From positions 248,001-312,000 of the forward strand of contig SEMN01000161.1 in NCBI GenBank assembly GCA_005408345.1: DNA of 64,000 bases. Reading direction: 5' to 3'. Source of the DNA: Macquaria australasica (lineage: Eukaryota > Chordata > Actinopteri > Centrarchiformes > Percichthyidae). The notes under the pieces were generated by a model that saw nothing but the letters and a program-made list of their open reading frames with translations, did no database searches and was not told the origin of the DNA. The position numbers and the translations under genes are program-made. This document shows positions 52,501 through 64,000 of the stretch, piece after piece. How positions within the stretch are numbered: the stretch's first letter is position 1; every line of letters begins with the position of its first letter.

Positions 52501-55500
52501 AAACAAAACACGCCATACGTGAACAAAGCCGTGCACGTTTTCACAGCTTCTCCAGCACCAACATTATGAATATGAATAGCCCTCTGGCCCAGACTTTAGC
52601 AGGCTGTGCCATTCTGTGCTGCGTTCAAGCCCTCAAGATGTCAACACAGAGACAGAAGGGCAAACTGAGAAAGAAATCTGACAACACAGTGTGGGCCTGT
52701 AAGCGGCTATAGGCATTAGCCAGTGATCAGGGGCTTAAAAAAAGCGCTTGTCCTAGCATTGTCCCAATGCGCTTTATTTAGCAGAGAAAATCTGAACAGA
52801 GCACAGTGACTTACACCAGTTGTATATGCAATAAATGTCCATGTGGTGAACTCAAAGTTTGCATTTCAAGGGGGTGACTTGTCAGGAGACTTGTGACGAC
52901 AGCTTGCTGAGAGGGTACAGATTGTAGAGGGGCAGAAGCGATGGCAGGAAGATCGTCCTCTAATCCAATTCAGCGGCAGCCATTTGAATAATTGATGTGG
53001 GGACATAAATTGGTCCATTCCAGATGTCCCCTGCTCCCTTAATCAATACTGATTCCCTTAATCAATGGTTGGCTGGTCAGCCCAAGGCTTTGGCTGTTCT
53101 CCCCCCACACAGCCATGCTGCAGCCAAAGCTTCCCACAGTCCGAGTCACAGGTGGTTGGCTGCAAAGTGGCTGTTTGCGATGATATGCTCAGGGTAATTG
53201 AGGCTCTCACCCGGCGGGGATGGGGTGTGAGAGCGGCAATGGGGACTGCAGATTGGTCTGGTGTCTAGAGGAGGCACATGGCTTCCACTGGGAAATAACT
53301 GCAGAGAGATTCCAAGACTGCCTCGAAAAGAAAACTTTCATCCTGTACAGACTGACTTGATTCATTAAAAGACAGAAGAACATGGAAGGACGGTCGGTTG
53401 GTAGCTAGCTAAAGTGATAGTCAACTGTCTTGGAGATGGGGGGAAGGGCATGGAGAGACTCTCCTATTGGTTCACGCTGCATAAATAACCTGAACCTGCT
53501 CATTTCCATGCTAATAATCTTCAACCATAAATGTGGAGTACACACACAGGAAGATAATGGTGGGCAGAGGGAGCCGTGTGCCTGGATGCCAGGACAGAGC
53601 GGAGCATAGCAGTGTGTGACAGCTGGGTGGCACAGCTGGGGGAGACAGATAACCCTCAGTCTGCAGGAGCTGACAAAACAGCCACATCCCTCCTCAGAAG
53701 ACTGAACATAACTTCACCTGGCTCTGCTCTTTCTCTTCCTCCCTCTGTACCCGTTGCTCTTGTTGTCCTCTAAATGCCTCTCTCTTTCAAGCTGCCTCTC
53801 ATTTTCTACCTTCACAATCCCTGCGCCCGTTACATCCCTCACCCTTTCAACGTCCTCTTCATATCTGTCTCTTTTCCAAATGTAGCCCGCAGCTGACAGG
53901 ACACCGTCAGAGTACACCTGGCCAGAGTGGTCCTGAGGCTGTCAGTGGGACATTGCAGTGATCCATCAATGTTCCCGTTTTTTTTGTTTTTCTTTTTGGC
54001 CAAAAACACATCTCTGTCTGCCCCACGCTCACAGCCATCAACAGGTGGAAAGTACAGGAAGTACATTTGTTAAAGAACAGAACAAAGAGCGCCAATCAAG
54101 AGATTTCACCATGATTTAGCCAACTGACTAAACACGCTGCCGATCAGGAACATTACTAAACATCAAAGCTGTATTAATTGAATTTGAGGCACTAGGGGGT
54201 AGAAAAACATCAAAGCCCTGCATACCATCTCATTATAAAGCTGTAATGGATAATTTGTTAGAAAACAAATACCTACTTACACATCCATCAGAGCAATATT
54301 TGGAGTCATGTTTGTGACCTCCTGATAAATAAATCTCTCCTTTTAGCTCTGTGAAAAATATCTGGGTCTTCGCCCTGCTAGATATTCAGTGTTCTTCACC
54401 TACTAGTCGCTAACTTTGTCTGTCTGCCATTTGGTGCTGTATATGTAGCATTCAGTGGGTTTATCAGAGCTTGTTTGCAGAAAATGGCTGCCTATAGGGC
54501 TTAATGAGACAGGGTGAGACTCAACCATACAGTAAATGTGAGTTAAAAAGGAAATATTAGAATTTGAATCATTATTGCAGGTTTAAGACTGAACATCTAC
54601 CAAATCATGCCATTATTGTGGCATGCAGATAATATCCCATCATACTACAGCAGTTTGCTAGTACTATAATGGGCTGTTGAACCGCTGCTTGATAATACTA
54701 CCTTCTTCTAGTTTAATGTAAACTGAAGTGGAAGCACACGGTCTTGTATGTGTGTTGGTTTGAGACTCATGACAATATGTAAGCAGGTGTTGTTACAGCA
54801 CATGTATGTAAATTGTTTAAATGTTTGCATGCTTGTTTACGATGTATACAGTGTTTAATAATCTCCTCTCTTAAACATGGCCTTTGGCACTGGAGCTCTG
54901 CTTGGAGCTGCCTGGCTCTCTGACAGCATCCTTGGAGGGAGGTGTCGCCATAATCGATTTACACAGCAATCACAGATCTGCACACAGCGACCTTCAACGA
55001 GTCCTTGAACACAATCTCTCTCCGCTGATCAAAAGCCATCAGCAGAAAGTGATTAATGAATTGGTTGTTTACGTGTGCATTTAAAGTCACAATTTGTCAA
55101 TAGCATTGCTGCAGCAGTGATTATTACACTTGGATGAAAAGAGGCTACATTATGTCTGACTGTCTTCACCAGAAAATGCCACCTAAATGACGAGTGAATC
55201 AGTCTGAATTTTGTAAAATAAAGCTTGAACGCACGCACACAGAGGAGGAGAGAGGCACAGTGAAGGGAGGTTGTTTCTTTTGAAGTTATTAAACATTTAA
55301 GATTGAAACCAAGTCCCTTTTATAAAAGCCAGCTGCAGCAATAAAGCCCTGAGCTGTCTGAACCACCAACTGCACCAACCTTTACTAGAGCCCCATTAGT
55401 TGTGACTGCAGAAGAAAAGCTGTCAGCTTCATACTGGTATTTCCTCACATTTCTGTGCTACATAAATCCCAATAATGTCGGGCGTTTATTTTACTGGCTA

Positions 55501-58500
55501 CCCACAGGAAAAAAAAACTGGGTGAAGGCTTGCTGTATTCTGTCAAGGAGGAGATATGGCGGAGCGAGACACTTGTTGTGAGATGCTCGCTCACTGTCAG
55601 TATCCATCTGTTTACCTCGCTGCCAAAATGGTGGTGGTGATGGAAAACAAGCGTTCTCTTCAAAGGCCATTAAAAATGAATGAGAACGAACAGATCACAC
55701 AGGGCTTTCCAAAACACCCAGGCCATTTTATGCCTCAGGTTGAGAGATCACCACTCGCACTGTAAAACATCTCACCATAACAAGATAATATCAAATCCCC
55801 CGCTGCTCCAAGACAGAAACACAGACACAGCTAATGAGCCAAGCAATTAACTTCCAAACGTGCAACAAAACTTTGTCACCGGGGAGATAAACAGACCTGC
55901 TGTCTGTGTGCGAGGAAATATAAATGATTGCAAGCCTGTTTTAATCAGTCTGAAGAGGGGAGAGCAAGGGGGAAGACAAGGTTTTGGGACTCAATCAGCT
56001 AATCGATCATCTTGACACAGGTGTTGACACCCTGTCATCGGGAGGTGACAGTGTTGTGTCCAACAGCTCGTCACAGGAGTGTATGTGACAGATCTGGTGT
56101 TGGGTTTGACTCTTAATGGGCCCTCGGGTCATACCGCAGCCAGCCAGAGTGTCATTTAGGGGTCCAGAGGTTGCAGTCTGGTCTACCAAACACACACAGC
56201 CCCGGTGGTAACCAGGGACATCATTGTCAGTGGGCAGGGAGAGAAGGTGTGTGTGGGGGATTTATGTGTGCGTGTTGTGGCAGTGTGCAGATGGAGGGGG
56301 CTGCCTGTAAGGAAAAAGAACAGATTGACAGAACGGAGAGGGAAATGCACTTTTCAAATGTCACCTTGCCTTGCCACCCTTTACGCTGAGAGAAAGAACG
56401 GTGTGAAATAGAGCACCAGGAGAAAATAGCTTGAGAGGAGATGAACGAACACGACTCTTCTCATTTTTAGAACTTCATGGCACGTACTAAATGCAAAAGA
56501 AAACTCTAATTCTCTGGTATGTTGGTGAGGTTTTAACACCTTGTCAAGCACAGCATTTCAAGCTACAGACTTTTAAACTTCGCAACATCCTGTTTTCCCC
56601 TAATTCTTCAACATATATATACACAATACAATGATTTGCAGGTCTAAAGAAGTCTACACTTCTAGGTTAAAACTGGACTGAATCTGGTTTAAAGTTCAAA
56701 GTTTTTTTGGACACCTAAGTGATGGTACATTAAAATGCTGTTTTAACAGTTTTCAACCAGCTCAATTTTAACATTGGCCTACAAATCACCACATCATTGC
56801 TTACTGGGAAACCATATAAAAGTCACTATCATTTAATAGTTTTGCTAAACCCATTAGAAAGTAGTGCATGTAGATAAAGACAGATTAGCTAGGGGACGAC
56901 TCCTAGGGTTTATTTCTTAAATCTTTTATGAACAAGACTGAAATAGCAAAAGGCTGACACACCATCAAAAACAATTGCTCAAATCATTGCTATAATGAGC
57001 TTCATTGGGTTTGTTGGTAGAAAAATGGCCTCATCCATGCTTACACATTCCCCAGTCATCTGAAAGCCTTCAGTAAAGCATGACTAACATATTTGTAAAT
57101 AGGCACGTTTTGGCCAGTCAGTTGAAATGCTGATTTTGAGAGTTATTCATCCCCCAAACAAAAAAGGTTTCAGCCATCTTTTGTTCCAGTGTTGATTTTT
57201 TTAAAGTTAGAGTAACTATCATTTTATATTTTCAGAGGGCCACAAGCTTTAGAACGTGATTTCACTTGTACATACAATTGAGCAACATTTCAGCAAGGCA
57301 GCAGTACTTCTGATCTTTCCACCTCTGGACACAGTTAACATTCGGTCAAATAGTTACAAATAAGAGTTTCAAGTGTAGTTATGCACACATTTAAAATGAG
57401 TAGTATTCACGTCCTCCTACTTTGCACCTTTCCCAACTTAATTCATGTAGTTCATATCCCCACCATTTACTAGTGTCTTTTTCTGTGCATCTCTTTCATA
57501 CATACACATGTACAAACTCACACATAAAACAAAGAAAAGAAATTTCCAATACATTTTGAAGAGAAAAAAGCTCCCCTCCAAGGCGTAGATTCAAGAATAT
57601 AAAGGATAAAAAATGATTCACAGAATCTAAAGATACAACTGACCTTCAAGGTACAGCTGAATAGCTTTCAAACTCAGACTAAGTAGTGCACATACTAATG
57701 GTACATAGTAGCTAGAAGGATTTGAATGTCACATCGGTGGCACAATAGAGTCTGTGCTAAAGTAGAGTGCAAACACATTTCTGAGAGAAAACCTGACATT
57801 ATGGTTCAACTGGGAAACCTCACACTAGACACTTACAACAGGTTGCTTTTTCATTTTCACCCTGAAAGCAGGAGCTGACAGACATTAAAATAACTTGAAA
57901 AAGACACGTTCAAAGTCAACTCCACAATTTAGCGGCCAGATCAGGCACCAAATCTCAAATCCCTCACACAGTGTGAAGCATATGACTAATTACTGTAATG
58001 AACTCAACAAATTCACTTTGACGAAACAAAGCATATACTGCCAAAAATCAATGATGACCATAATGAGAATTTGTCATTACTCACACAGATATAGCACACT
58101 AGCAAAAGTCATAATAATCAGAATTGTTGGGAGACTAACTCAAGATGTTCAGTAGAAATGGCTGGTGAAGTAGATCCACACACACTGTTTAAGAGTATAT
58201 CGCTGATCCCAGCTGAGCGCTGCGGTGTAATGTGTGATCTATCTGCTCTATGCCAGAAAAGAAGTTTGACACTGGCTCCCACCTCACTTCAAAAACACAT
58301 CAATCAAGTCAGTCAAAAATGTCAGAGACCTTCTACTTGTCAGTGTGGGCTACTTTGCGGTGATTGATGGTCTGATGGTCGTCTCCCTCAGTCCCTACCC
58401 CCCCCCCCAATCCCCTCTCTTACCCATGCATCAATTTGCACACCATGTGAAAAATAACAAATGATAACGTTTTGAAAAATGATTCACAATATCCTCTAGT

Positions 58501-59390
58501 AATTCAGATAAACAATTCCCTTTTACTAAAAGGAGGGAGCAAAGCAGACAGACGGCGACAGAGGGAGAGAGGGAGATGTGCCAGCATTGCTTTCTATATT
58601 GACATTTATGGCTTAGAGGCTTGAAGAGAAAATGTGCGTGAGGGTGTCTGCGTGCACGTGTATGTGTGTGTCTTGAGAACAGAAGATGCTTTGAATATTT
58701 GATGCATGTTGAAGGCTGCAGTGGCCTCTATAGGCAGTGTGTGTATACAAAGACCCATTAAGCTGCGTTCTCATGGGGAAGGTGTGATAGTGAGAGATTC
58801 AGGCTGCCAGCATGGTCTATACACATATCTGTCCATACTGACTCAAACTGACCTCAATATGAATACACCTGAGGCTTTTTTCCCCTTTGCCTTCCTTTCT
58901 TCCCCATTTATTTGTCTTTCACAAAATCTATTCAACTCACTCTCCTTCCATCTGCCACTTTCAAAAACGTTGTCACTCATTTTTCTCTCGTCTTGTTGCT
59001 CTCTTCCTCGTGTCTCCTGCTAACATGATTTGTCTGTTTCGCTCAGTATCCACATGTATCCTCTCTGTAGCATTCTGTTTTACATGCTGTTACCTTCCGT
59101 CCATCGCTCCATAATGCTGCTCTCCCCCCACTTCCCTCCCTCCCTACCTACCTCGCTCCCTCGCTCAGAACTGTCAAATGGCTTCATGAAATGAGCTGGA
59201 GAGATGATGAGAGAGATTGCAATTCTAATGGTGTGACATGAAGCATTGTCCCAGGCCCCTTTGATAAATGAATTTAACCGAGCACTTGCTCTGTGGTGAA
59301 CCATGCTAATTAGGCACGGCAACCCAAACAAAGATGTCTCCCACTAATTGAGGTGAGGTCAGAGGGATTGAGGGGAGTGTGGACATGCCT
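49584..59390. other. intergenic, no gene seen
   Basis: Nearly 10 kb with no plexin-like or other recognisable exon on either strand. The longest frames (50484-50981 minus, 165 codons; 52248-52712 plus, 154 codons) have no domain, no matched splice context and no neighbour support. It contains short CA tracts (51097-51116), an 11-base C run (58398-58408) and some mixed-composition blocks (for example 54890-55080) that could be regulatory. Confidence 0.65.
51097..51116 (+). repeat. (AC)10 microsatellite
   Basis: Twenty bases of AC dinucleotide. Confidence 0.9.
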
Positions 59391-59393
59391 GCG

Positions 59394-59395
<2 letters not shown>

Positions 59396-59436
<41 letters not shown>
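59396..59436 (+). repeat. (TG)20 microsatellite
   Basis: 41 bases of uninterrupted TG dinucleotide. Confidence 0.97.
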
Positions 59437-59437
<1 letters not shown>

Positions 59438-61975
59438 AGAGGGGGAAAGCTCTAACTCATCTGTCTGTGGGCTGCTTGTATGTGTGTGTGTTTGCTTGTG
59501 TGCCCGCTGGGAATTGACTTGATACCCCCATTGGGGAGCTGGTAATGGTGGTCTTTCCCTTTGAGTATTTGCTTTGTGGCTGGAGACAGAAGGTTAGTGG
59601 ATGACCTTGTTTCCCAAGTGCAATGAGACTTGTCCCCTACACTGTAGCATGGTTACCATCCCACTTTTGCCATTATAATTCTAGTGGGGATCTGTGTGAG
59701 GTCAGTGCGAAAATTGAAAAAGCAAGGGCAAACCACTCACTTCATACTCAAATTACATAAGCTCACTTGCACATTGATTCCATCTATGCATTGAATGGAT
59801 CTGTGGAGGAACAGTGGGCTGTACGCTGCCCAGTTCACTCTCTTAAATAAACATTATTGACGTGTTTAGAGCCAATACAAACGACCTCTGCTGTTTAGCC
59901 TCCCATCATTGATATTATTGGCGTGTTTACAATAACTGCGCAGCCGTGCATCTGTCATTCCCAGGACATCCATATGTTCATGATTGATCCGGAAATAATC
60001 AGAGAAATGCCTTTAGACAACAATATGCTCTCAGGTCATTAGGGACATAAGGGAGAGGTAGAACGAGGGCTGAAGGAGTATGGAAGGGAGAGGTGGAGGG
60101 ATTCAAGAAACAGCCTTTTAAATGTATATCATTATAGACCATAGATGTTCAATCAAAGCACAAGAAATGTGTCAACACACATTTAAAGTAATAACTTCCT
60201 ACTTTCAGTCAGGGAAAAGGCAGTGATTTCACTTTAAAAGCATTTCTACGTGTAGACAAATGTATTCCCATCAAAGCAAGGTCACATACTCAACAGTGCC
60301 AACAACAGATGTGACAATCTTTACTTTGAAAACATGAATCACTGATCAGGACCACCCGTCCAATATATCGACAGGTGCCTGATATTGGCTTATGACAGAT
60401 ACTGTATAGTGTATGTGTTGGCAGCTATGCAAACAGAGATTAAAGTACATATAAGTTGTATAAGGCTGAATTTTGTTATGTATTTTGAACCTATATTTTT
60501 TAACCCTCAAGTCAATGTTCTGCCCTCAGTGTGTGTGTAGTTTTTGTGAAACCATGAAAACAGTATTGGGTAAACTGGATCCACAAAACTAACTGTCAGG
60601 TGAGTTACATTGTCACTTATGCCAGTAACAGAAAGTATCACCAGTCCCCATGGGAGGTACAACACAATAAATAATCTAGTAAACATACAGAGTGCGCAAG
60701 AGTAAAAGTACAAAGAGTAAAACACATAATAGTTAGCCCAACAGTAATTAGTTATTTAGAATGTTGTATTAGCAACACATTAGCCTCAGACAGCTAATAA
60801 TTGCAGAAAAACTAAATAAACGACTCAAATCAACAATCACAAAACAGCTACAATAAAAAGTACCAACAGATAACGCTCCAGTAAGGGCATCTGGGGAGTA
60901 AATAAAAGATGTCTGTCAATACATGTCAGTATTTATGCTACTTGGTCACAGATCTGACAAAATGGTGGATGTAACAATGTCAGTTAAGCAGCAACAGCTA
61001 TAGAACTGTGCCAATAGCGGTTGCTACTAGCAACAGAATATAACTGAAACAGTCAGGTACAAGTACACATACCATGTTTACCAGTAATACATACTGCACG
61101 TACATTTGCTGATGAATATGAGGCAAGGGCGTCCAGCTGGACTGTCAGTACATACAGAGAATCCAAATTGCACCCGTCAGGTAATATGAGGTAAGACAAA
61201 ATTTCTCATTATAGTGGGTATCAATTTCCATGCCAGGAGTGTGTGTGAAATTTACATTCTGGCATCACAGGAGCCGACACTCTACCATCATTATGAATAT
61301 AAGGTCAGGAGAGGCTTGCTGACTGCAGCCAAGACACATTTTTGACAAGTACCTCCCTCAATAGTCTATTTCACAGAACCTTGAGCAAAGTGTTGTCTTG
61401 GTAACTCAAGGTGCACCATCTCATTTGTCAAACGGGGGCAGTGGTGTAGGTTTAGATGGGGGGGGGGGAACTAAGGGCCATTAAAGCCCCACTGGGAGGG
61501 CTCATGCATATTTAAGTGGGTTAGATTAAAGGTTGGTCGTCTGGAAGTCCTGTGTGCCAACCAGGACTGAACCTTCTTCTGTGACATGTCATTAACCCTT
61601 TAATTGACTAATGGGTGGTGAGGTTGCAGATATGAGCTAATGTAGCCATTTCTCAATGCAAATGTTGGCAGTGCATGCACACTACGCTTCAGCAGTGGGC
61701 TGTAGAAGTGATGGGCACTGATAAATGGATTCTAGGTGAAAAGGTCAAACTGTGACACTTGGATATCTGAGCGTTTGTTTTATCTACTATTGCAGATATA
61801 CACAGGCCATCCAGACACTTGCAGAGTACAACTGATGAAGCAATGCTGTTTCTTTGATCTCTTTATTGGTTATTCTTTCTTTTTTACAATCAAATAATTA
61901 CATTATTAAAGCCTTTAAAAACACAAGATAGTTTCCATAATTTGATTTATCAGTAGTTGAATAATCTATGGTATA

Positions 61976-62260
61976 GGGATGCACCTATCTGATATGCCAG
62001 ATTGGAATCAGCACCAATTTGACCTTTGACATTAAGCAGATCCGGTATTAGTCACACATGATCGATCCACATTAAAAATATAGATTCTTCGTCAATGTCA
62101 TTCACATTAATTTAGTCATGGTGAGCCACCAACTCAGTTTTATCACCACAGCAATCCCTGGCCATTATTTTAGATAAAAATGATCCTGTCAGATCTGTAC
62201 CTGGGTTGGGTTGAGGTGTCAAAATCTTATTATGAGAGAAAAAAGTCGGATCGGATCTCT
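61976..62260. mobile_element. possible degenerate hAT-type MITE
   Basis: Begins TAGGGATGCACCTATCTGAT and contains AGATCCGGTATTAGTC and, near the end, GTCGGATCGGATC. Fish hAT MITEs start, as I recall, with a (C/T)AGGGGTGCACCGATC-type terminus and carry repeated GATCGG/TATCGG motifs. Internal matches are weak, no right terminus or target duplication was found, and limits are approximate. Confidence 0.4.
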
Positions 62261-62299
62261 TCTATGGAATGTAACAACACTTGGCAGACCTGTAGATTT

Positions 62300-62560
62300 G
62301 AGACTTTGACTTGAGTCTTGGCCCTCTGAAGACTTGACCTGACACTTAAAATCAAAAACATTTAAGTCTCAAGGTTTGACCCTATAAATATGAGAACAAT
62401 AAATAAATAAATAAATAAATAAGACAGCAACTGGCCACACACCTTTAATTAAGCCTATGCATTGGAAGACTTGCAACTAACTTGCAATGTTCCTATGAAG
62501 ACTTGAGGCTTGACTTGAGACTTGCTTTGACAAGACTTCTGGCATGACTTGGACTTGCCT
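62300..62560 (+). repeat. degenerate minisatellite rich in GACTTGA units, with (AATA)6
   Basis: Irregularly spaced GACTTGA/GACTTGC/GAGTCTTG units occur at both ends of the block (TTTGAGACTTTGACTTGAGT near 62300; GGCTTGACTTGAGACTTGCT near 62507). A clean AATA tetranucleotide tract lies at 62398-62422. The same kind of ACTTG-rich repeat is widespread in teleosts as I recall. Confidence 0.6.
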
Positions 62561-64000
62561 CAAAAAGACAGCGCCGTATCCTGATAGTCTTTTTCCATCT
62601 GCTTGGTCCCACCTCTCTGTGCACTCCCATTGGTGTGATGATTTTGTGCATTTGCCATAAAAGCTATTCTAATTTCAGCCTTTCCCCCAAATTTTCCCAA
62701 AGCAATTTTCCTCAGAACAGCCCAGCGTGAACCCCTGGGGGGGCAGGTGAGAACATCAAACAGGCTATAATACGCACAGCCTAGTGGTGAACAGGACACA
62801 GCACACAGAGTAGGAGTGGAGACATTCCTTCACTTGTCACGACTGTCACAACGTCTGTATTTGTGACTGCATGGCTGGCTTCGGTGTTGCTAAACGTCTG
62901 TAAAGACAACCAGCAAGCTCTGTCTTTCTATATGCCAAAGTAAATTATAGGGCTGTGTGTTTATGTGTGGGAGAGTGAGTGGGAAAGGGCGAGATTGGTC
63001 TGCCTATGTGCATAAGCATGCGAGTACAATATCTCTCACATCTCAAATCTCCTCCTAATCTTGTTATAATTGCCTGGTGAGCCTCTTTGCTATCCTCCAT
63101 CCTAATGCCTCCTCTTCCACCTGACCTTGCTACTTCACATTCACCTCCACAACAATAGAAAATCTCACAGTTCATAAAGTAGACACAAAACTTCAGAGTT
63201 AAACACCAGATAAAACTTTGTATTTTCTCCCTTTGGAGTAATTGAGCTTGTGTAAGCCTTAGTAAGGGGAAAGAACATTGCTTTTTGGGAGAGTAGTAGA
63301 CTAAATGGTCTATTAACAATACAGCAACAACAAAAATATTGAGAATATAAACTTGTAACAGAGGAGCCTAGGTTCTGAACTTATTCATAAATGGGCTATA
63401 AAGTCTACATAACTTGGAAAAAACACATCTAAAGAGAAAAATGTGTTGGTTTTCTTTCAACATTTGCAAAACACACACACACGTGTTTTGTTATATTATT
63501 TATTATTATACATTATTGTTGAAACACACCGAGAGACCACCGAGAACCACATCTGCTCAGCCTCCAGCACTCCACCTAAGGCGAAGACCTTGGCTGGGAA
63601 AACTTCCCCGCATCTGCAGTCAGACAAAAGTCTGTTTAATCAGCATGACTGCAGTCTGAAAGACCAGACAAATTTGGGACAGGCCCAACGTTGATGACCC
63701 ATGGGGACCAGCCTCAAAGCCAGGAGAGAACTGCTCCGTCTCAGCCAAAACCTGAAACCTGGCTCGTCCCGCTTCAGAGCAGTGACCTCAACCACCACCT
63801 GTATTGTCCAATGGCAAAATGTCAGCCTCATACAACATGGAGAGATAAACATTCCCCTTGATTTCTGAAAGGAGTTTGATGCCAAAGTTGAAAAATTGCT
63901 ATTTTTGGTTATACGTTTAGTTGTCTTTATCTTCGACCATTATTTTTTTCATAAACAACTGATTCAATTTCCATAACCTGCCACTGCTGTCATCTAAATT

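Larger units (their letters stand above)
59437..64000. other. intergenic, repeats and possible regulatory sequence, no gene seen
   Basis: No coding evidence. Includes a candidate conserved block (59830-60060), a G run at 61458-61468, a possible hAT fragment (61976-62260) and a degenerate GACTTGA minisatellite (62300-62560). Frames near 62.5 to 63.9 kb lack protein features. Confidence 0.65.

Noticed and set aside
52248..52712. 154-codon open frame on the plus strand
   Set aside because: Contains a His/Thr/Pro-rich stretch derived from CA-rich and C-rich simple sequence; no signal peptide, domain or splice context that I can defend as the start of a neighbouring gene.

Overview
The window is vertebrate nuclear DNA, most probably from a ray-finned (teleost, likely percomorph) fish. 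It holds one recognisable gene, the 3' half of a class A plexin read on the + strand. The closest match by remembered protein sequence is plexin-A4 (plxna4). Evidence for a fish is the compact gene (20 exons in about 42 kb, with introns of 0.36 to 5.3 kb), many long CA/TG microsatellites, and an interspersed repeat with the teleost-typical CAATTCAATT...TTTATTTATATAGCGCC motif. There are no bacterial-type operons, CRISPR arrays, tRNA or rRNA genes.

Layout. Positions 1-1011 are the end of an intron. Twenty coding exons follow between 1012 and 42935. All 19 complete introns begin with GT and end with AG, and all exon phases fit. Together they encode 1035 residues plus a TGA stop. This is the region from the first IPT domain to the C-terminus; the sema domain and PSI domains must lie upstream of the window. 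In order the exons encode four IPT/Ig-like extracellular domains (1012 to about 8980), one transmembrane helix (in 8909-9143), the juxtamembrane helix, the first GAP segment (9641-18996), the Rho-GTPase-binding domain (20210-27252), the second GAP segment (29604-42839) and the C-terminal tail (42840-42935). A 3' UTR of about 3.8 kb follows, with several candidate polyadenylation signals, the last at 46674. From about 46.7 to 64 kb I see no convincing exon on either strand. This is intergenic sequence with microsatellites, degenerate repeats and blocks that look like possible conserved non-coding elements.

How the parts work together. In known plexins, semaphorin binding outside the cell relieves autoinhibition. 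The IPT stalk and transmembrane helix pass this to the intracellular GAP, which acts on Rap GTPases; the Rho-GTPase-binding domain inserted in the GAP is the regulatory input. The catalytic arginines of the family are present here (an Arg-Arg pair split by an intron, and the Arg of PLRFWVN).

Mobile DNA. Two well-supported inverted-repeat (MITE-like) elements sit in introns: 39291-39805 with long terminal inverted repeats, and 42098-42582, which fills more than half of the last intron. One teleost repeat fragment (19771-19915) and several weaker fragments are also listed. I did not find a novel multi-gene system. The most testable oddities are the two fold-back elements, an in-frame alternative acceptor that would add 59 residues at the GAP/RBD junction, and a perfect homeodomain-type palindrome at 34167-34196.
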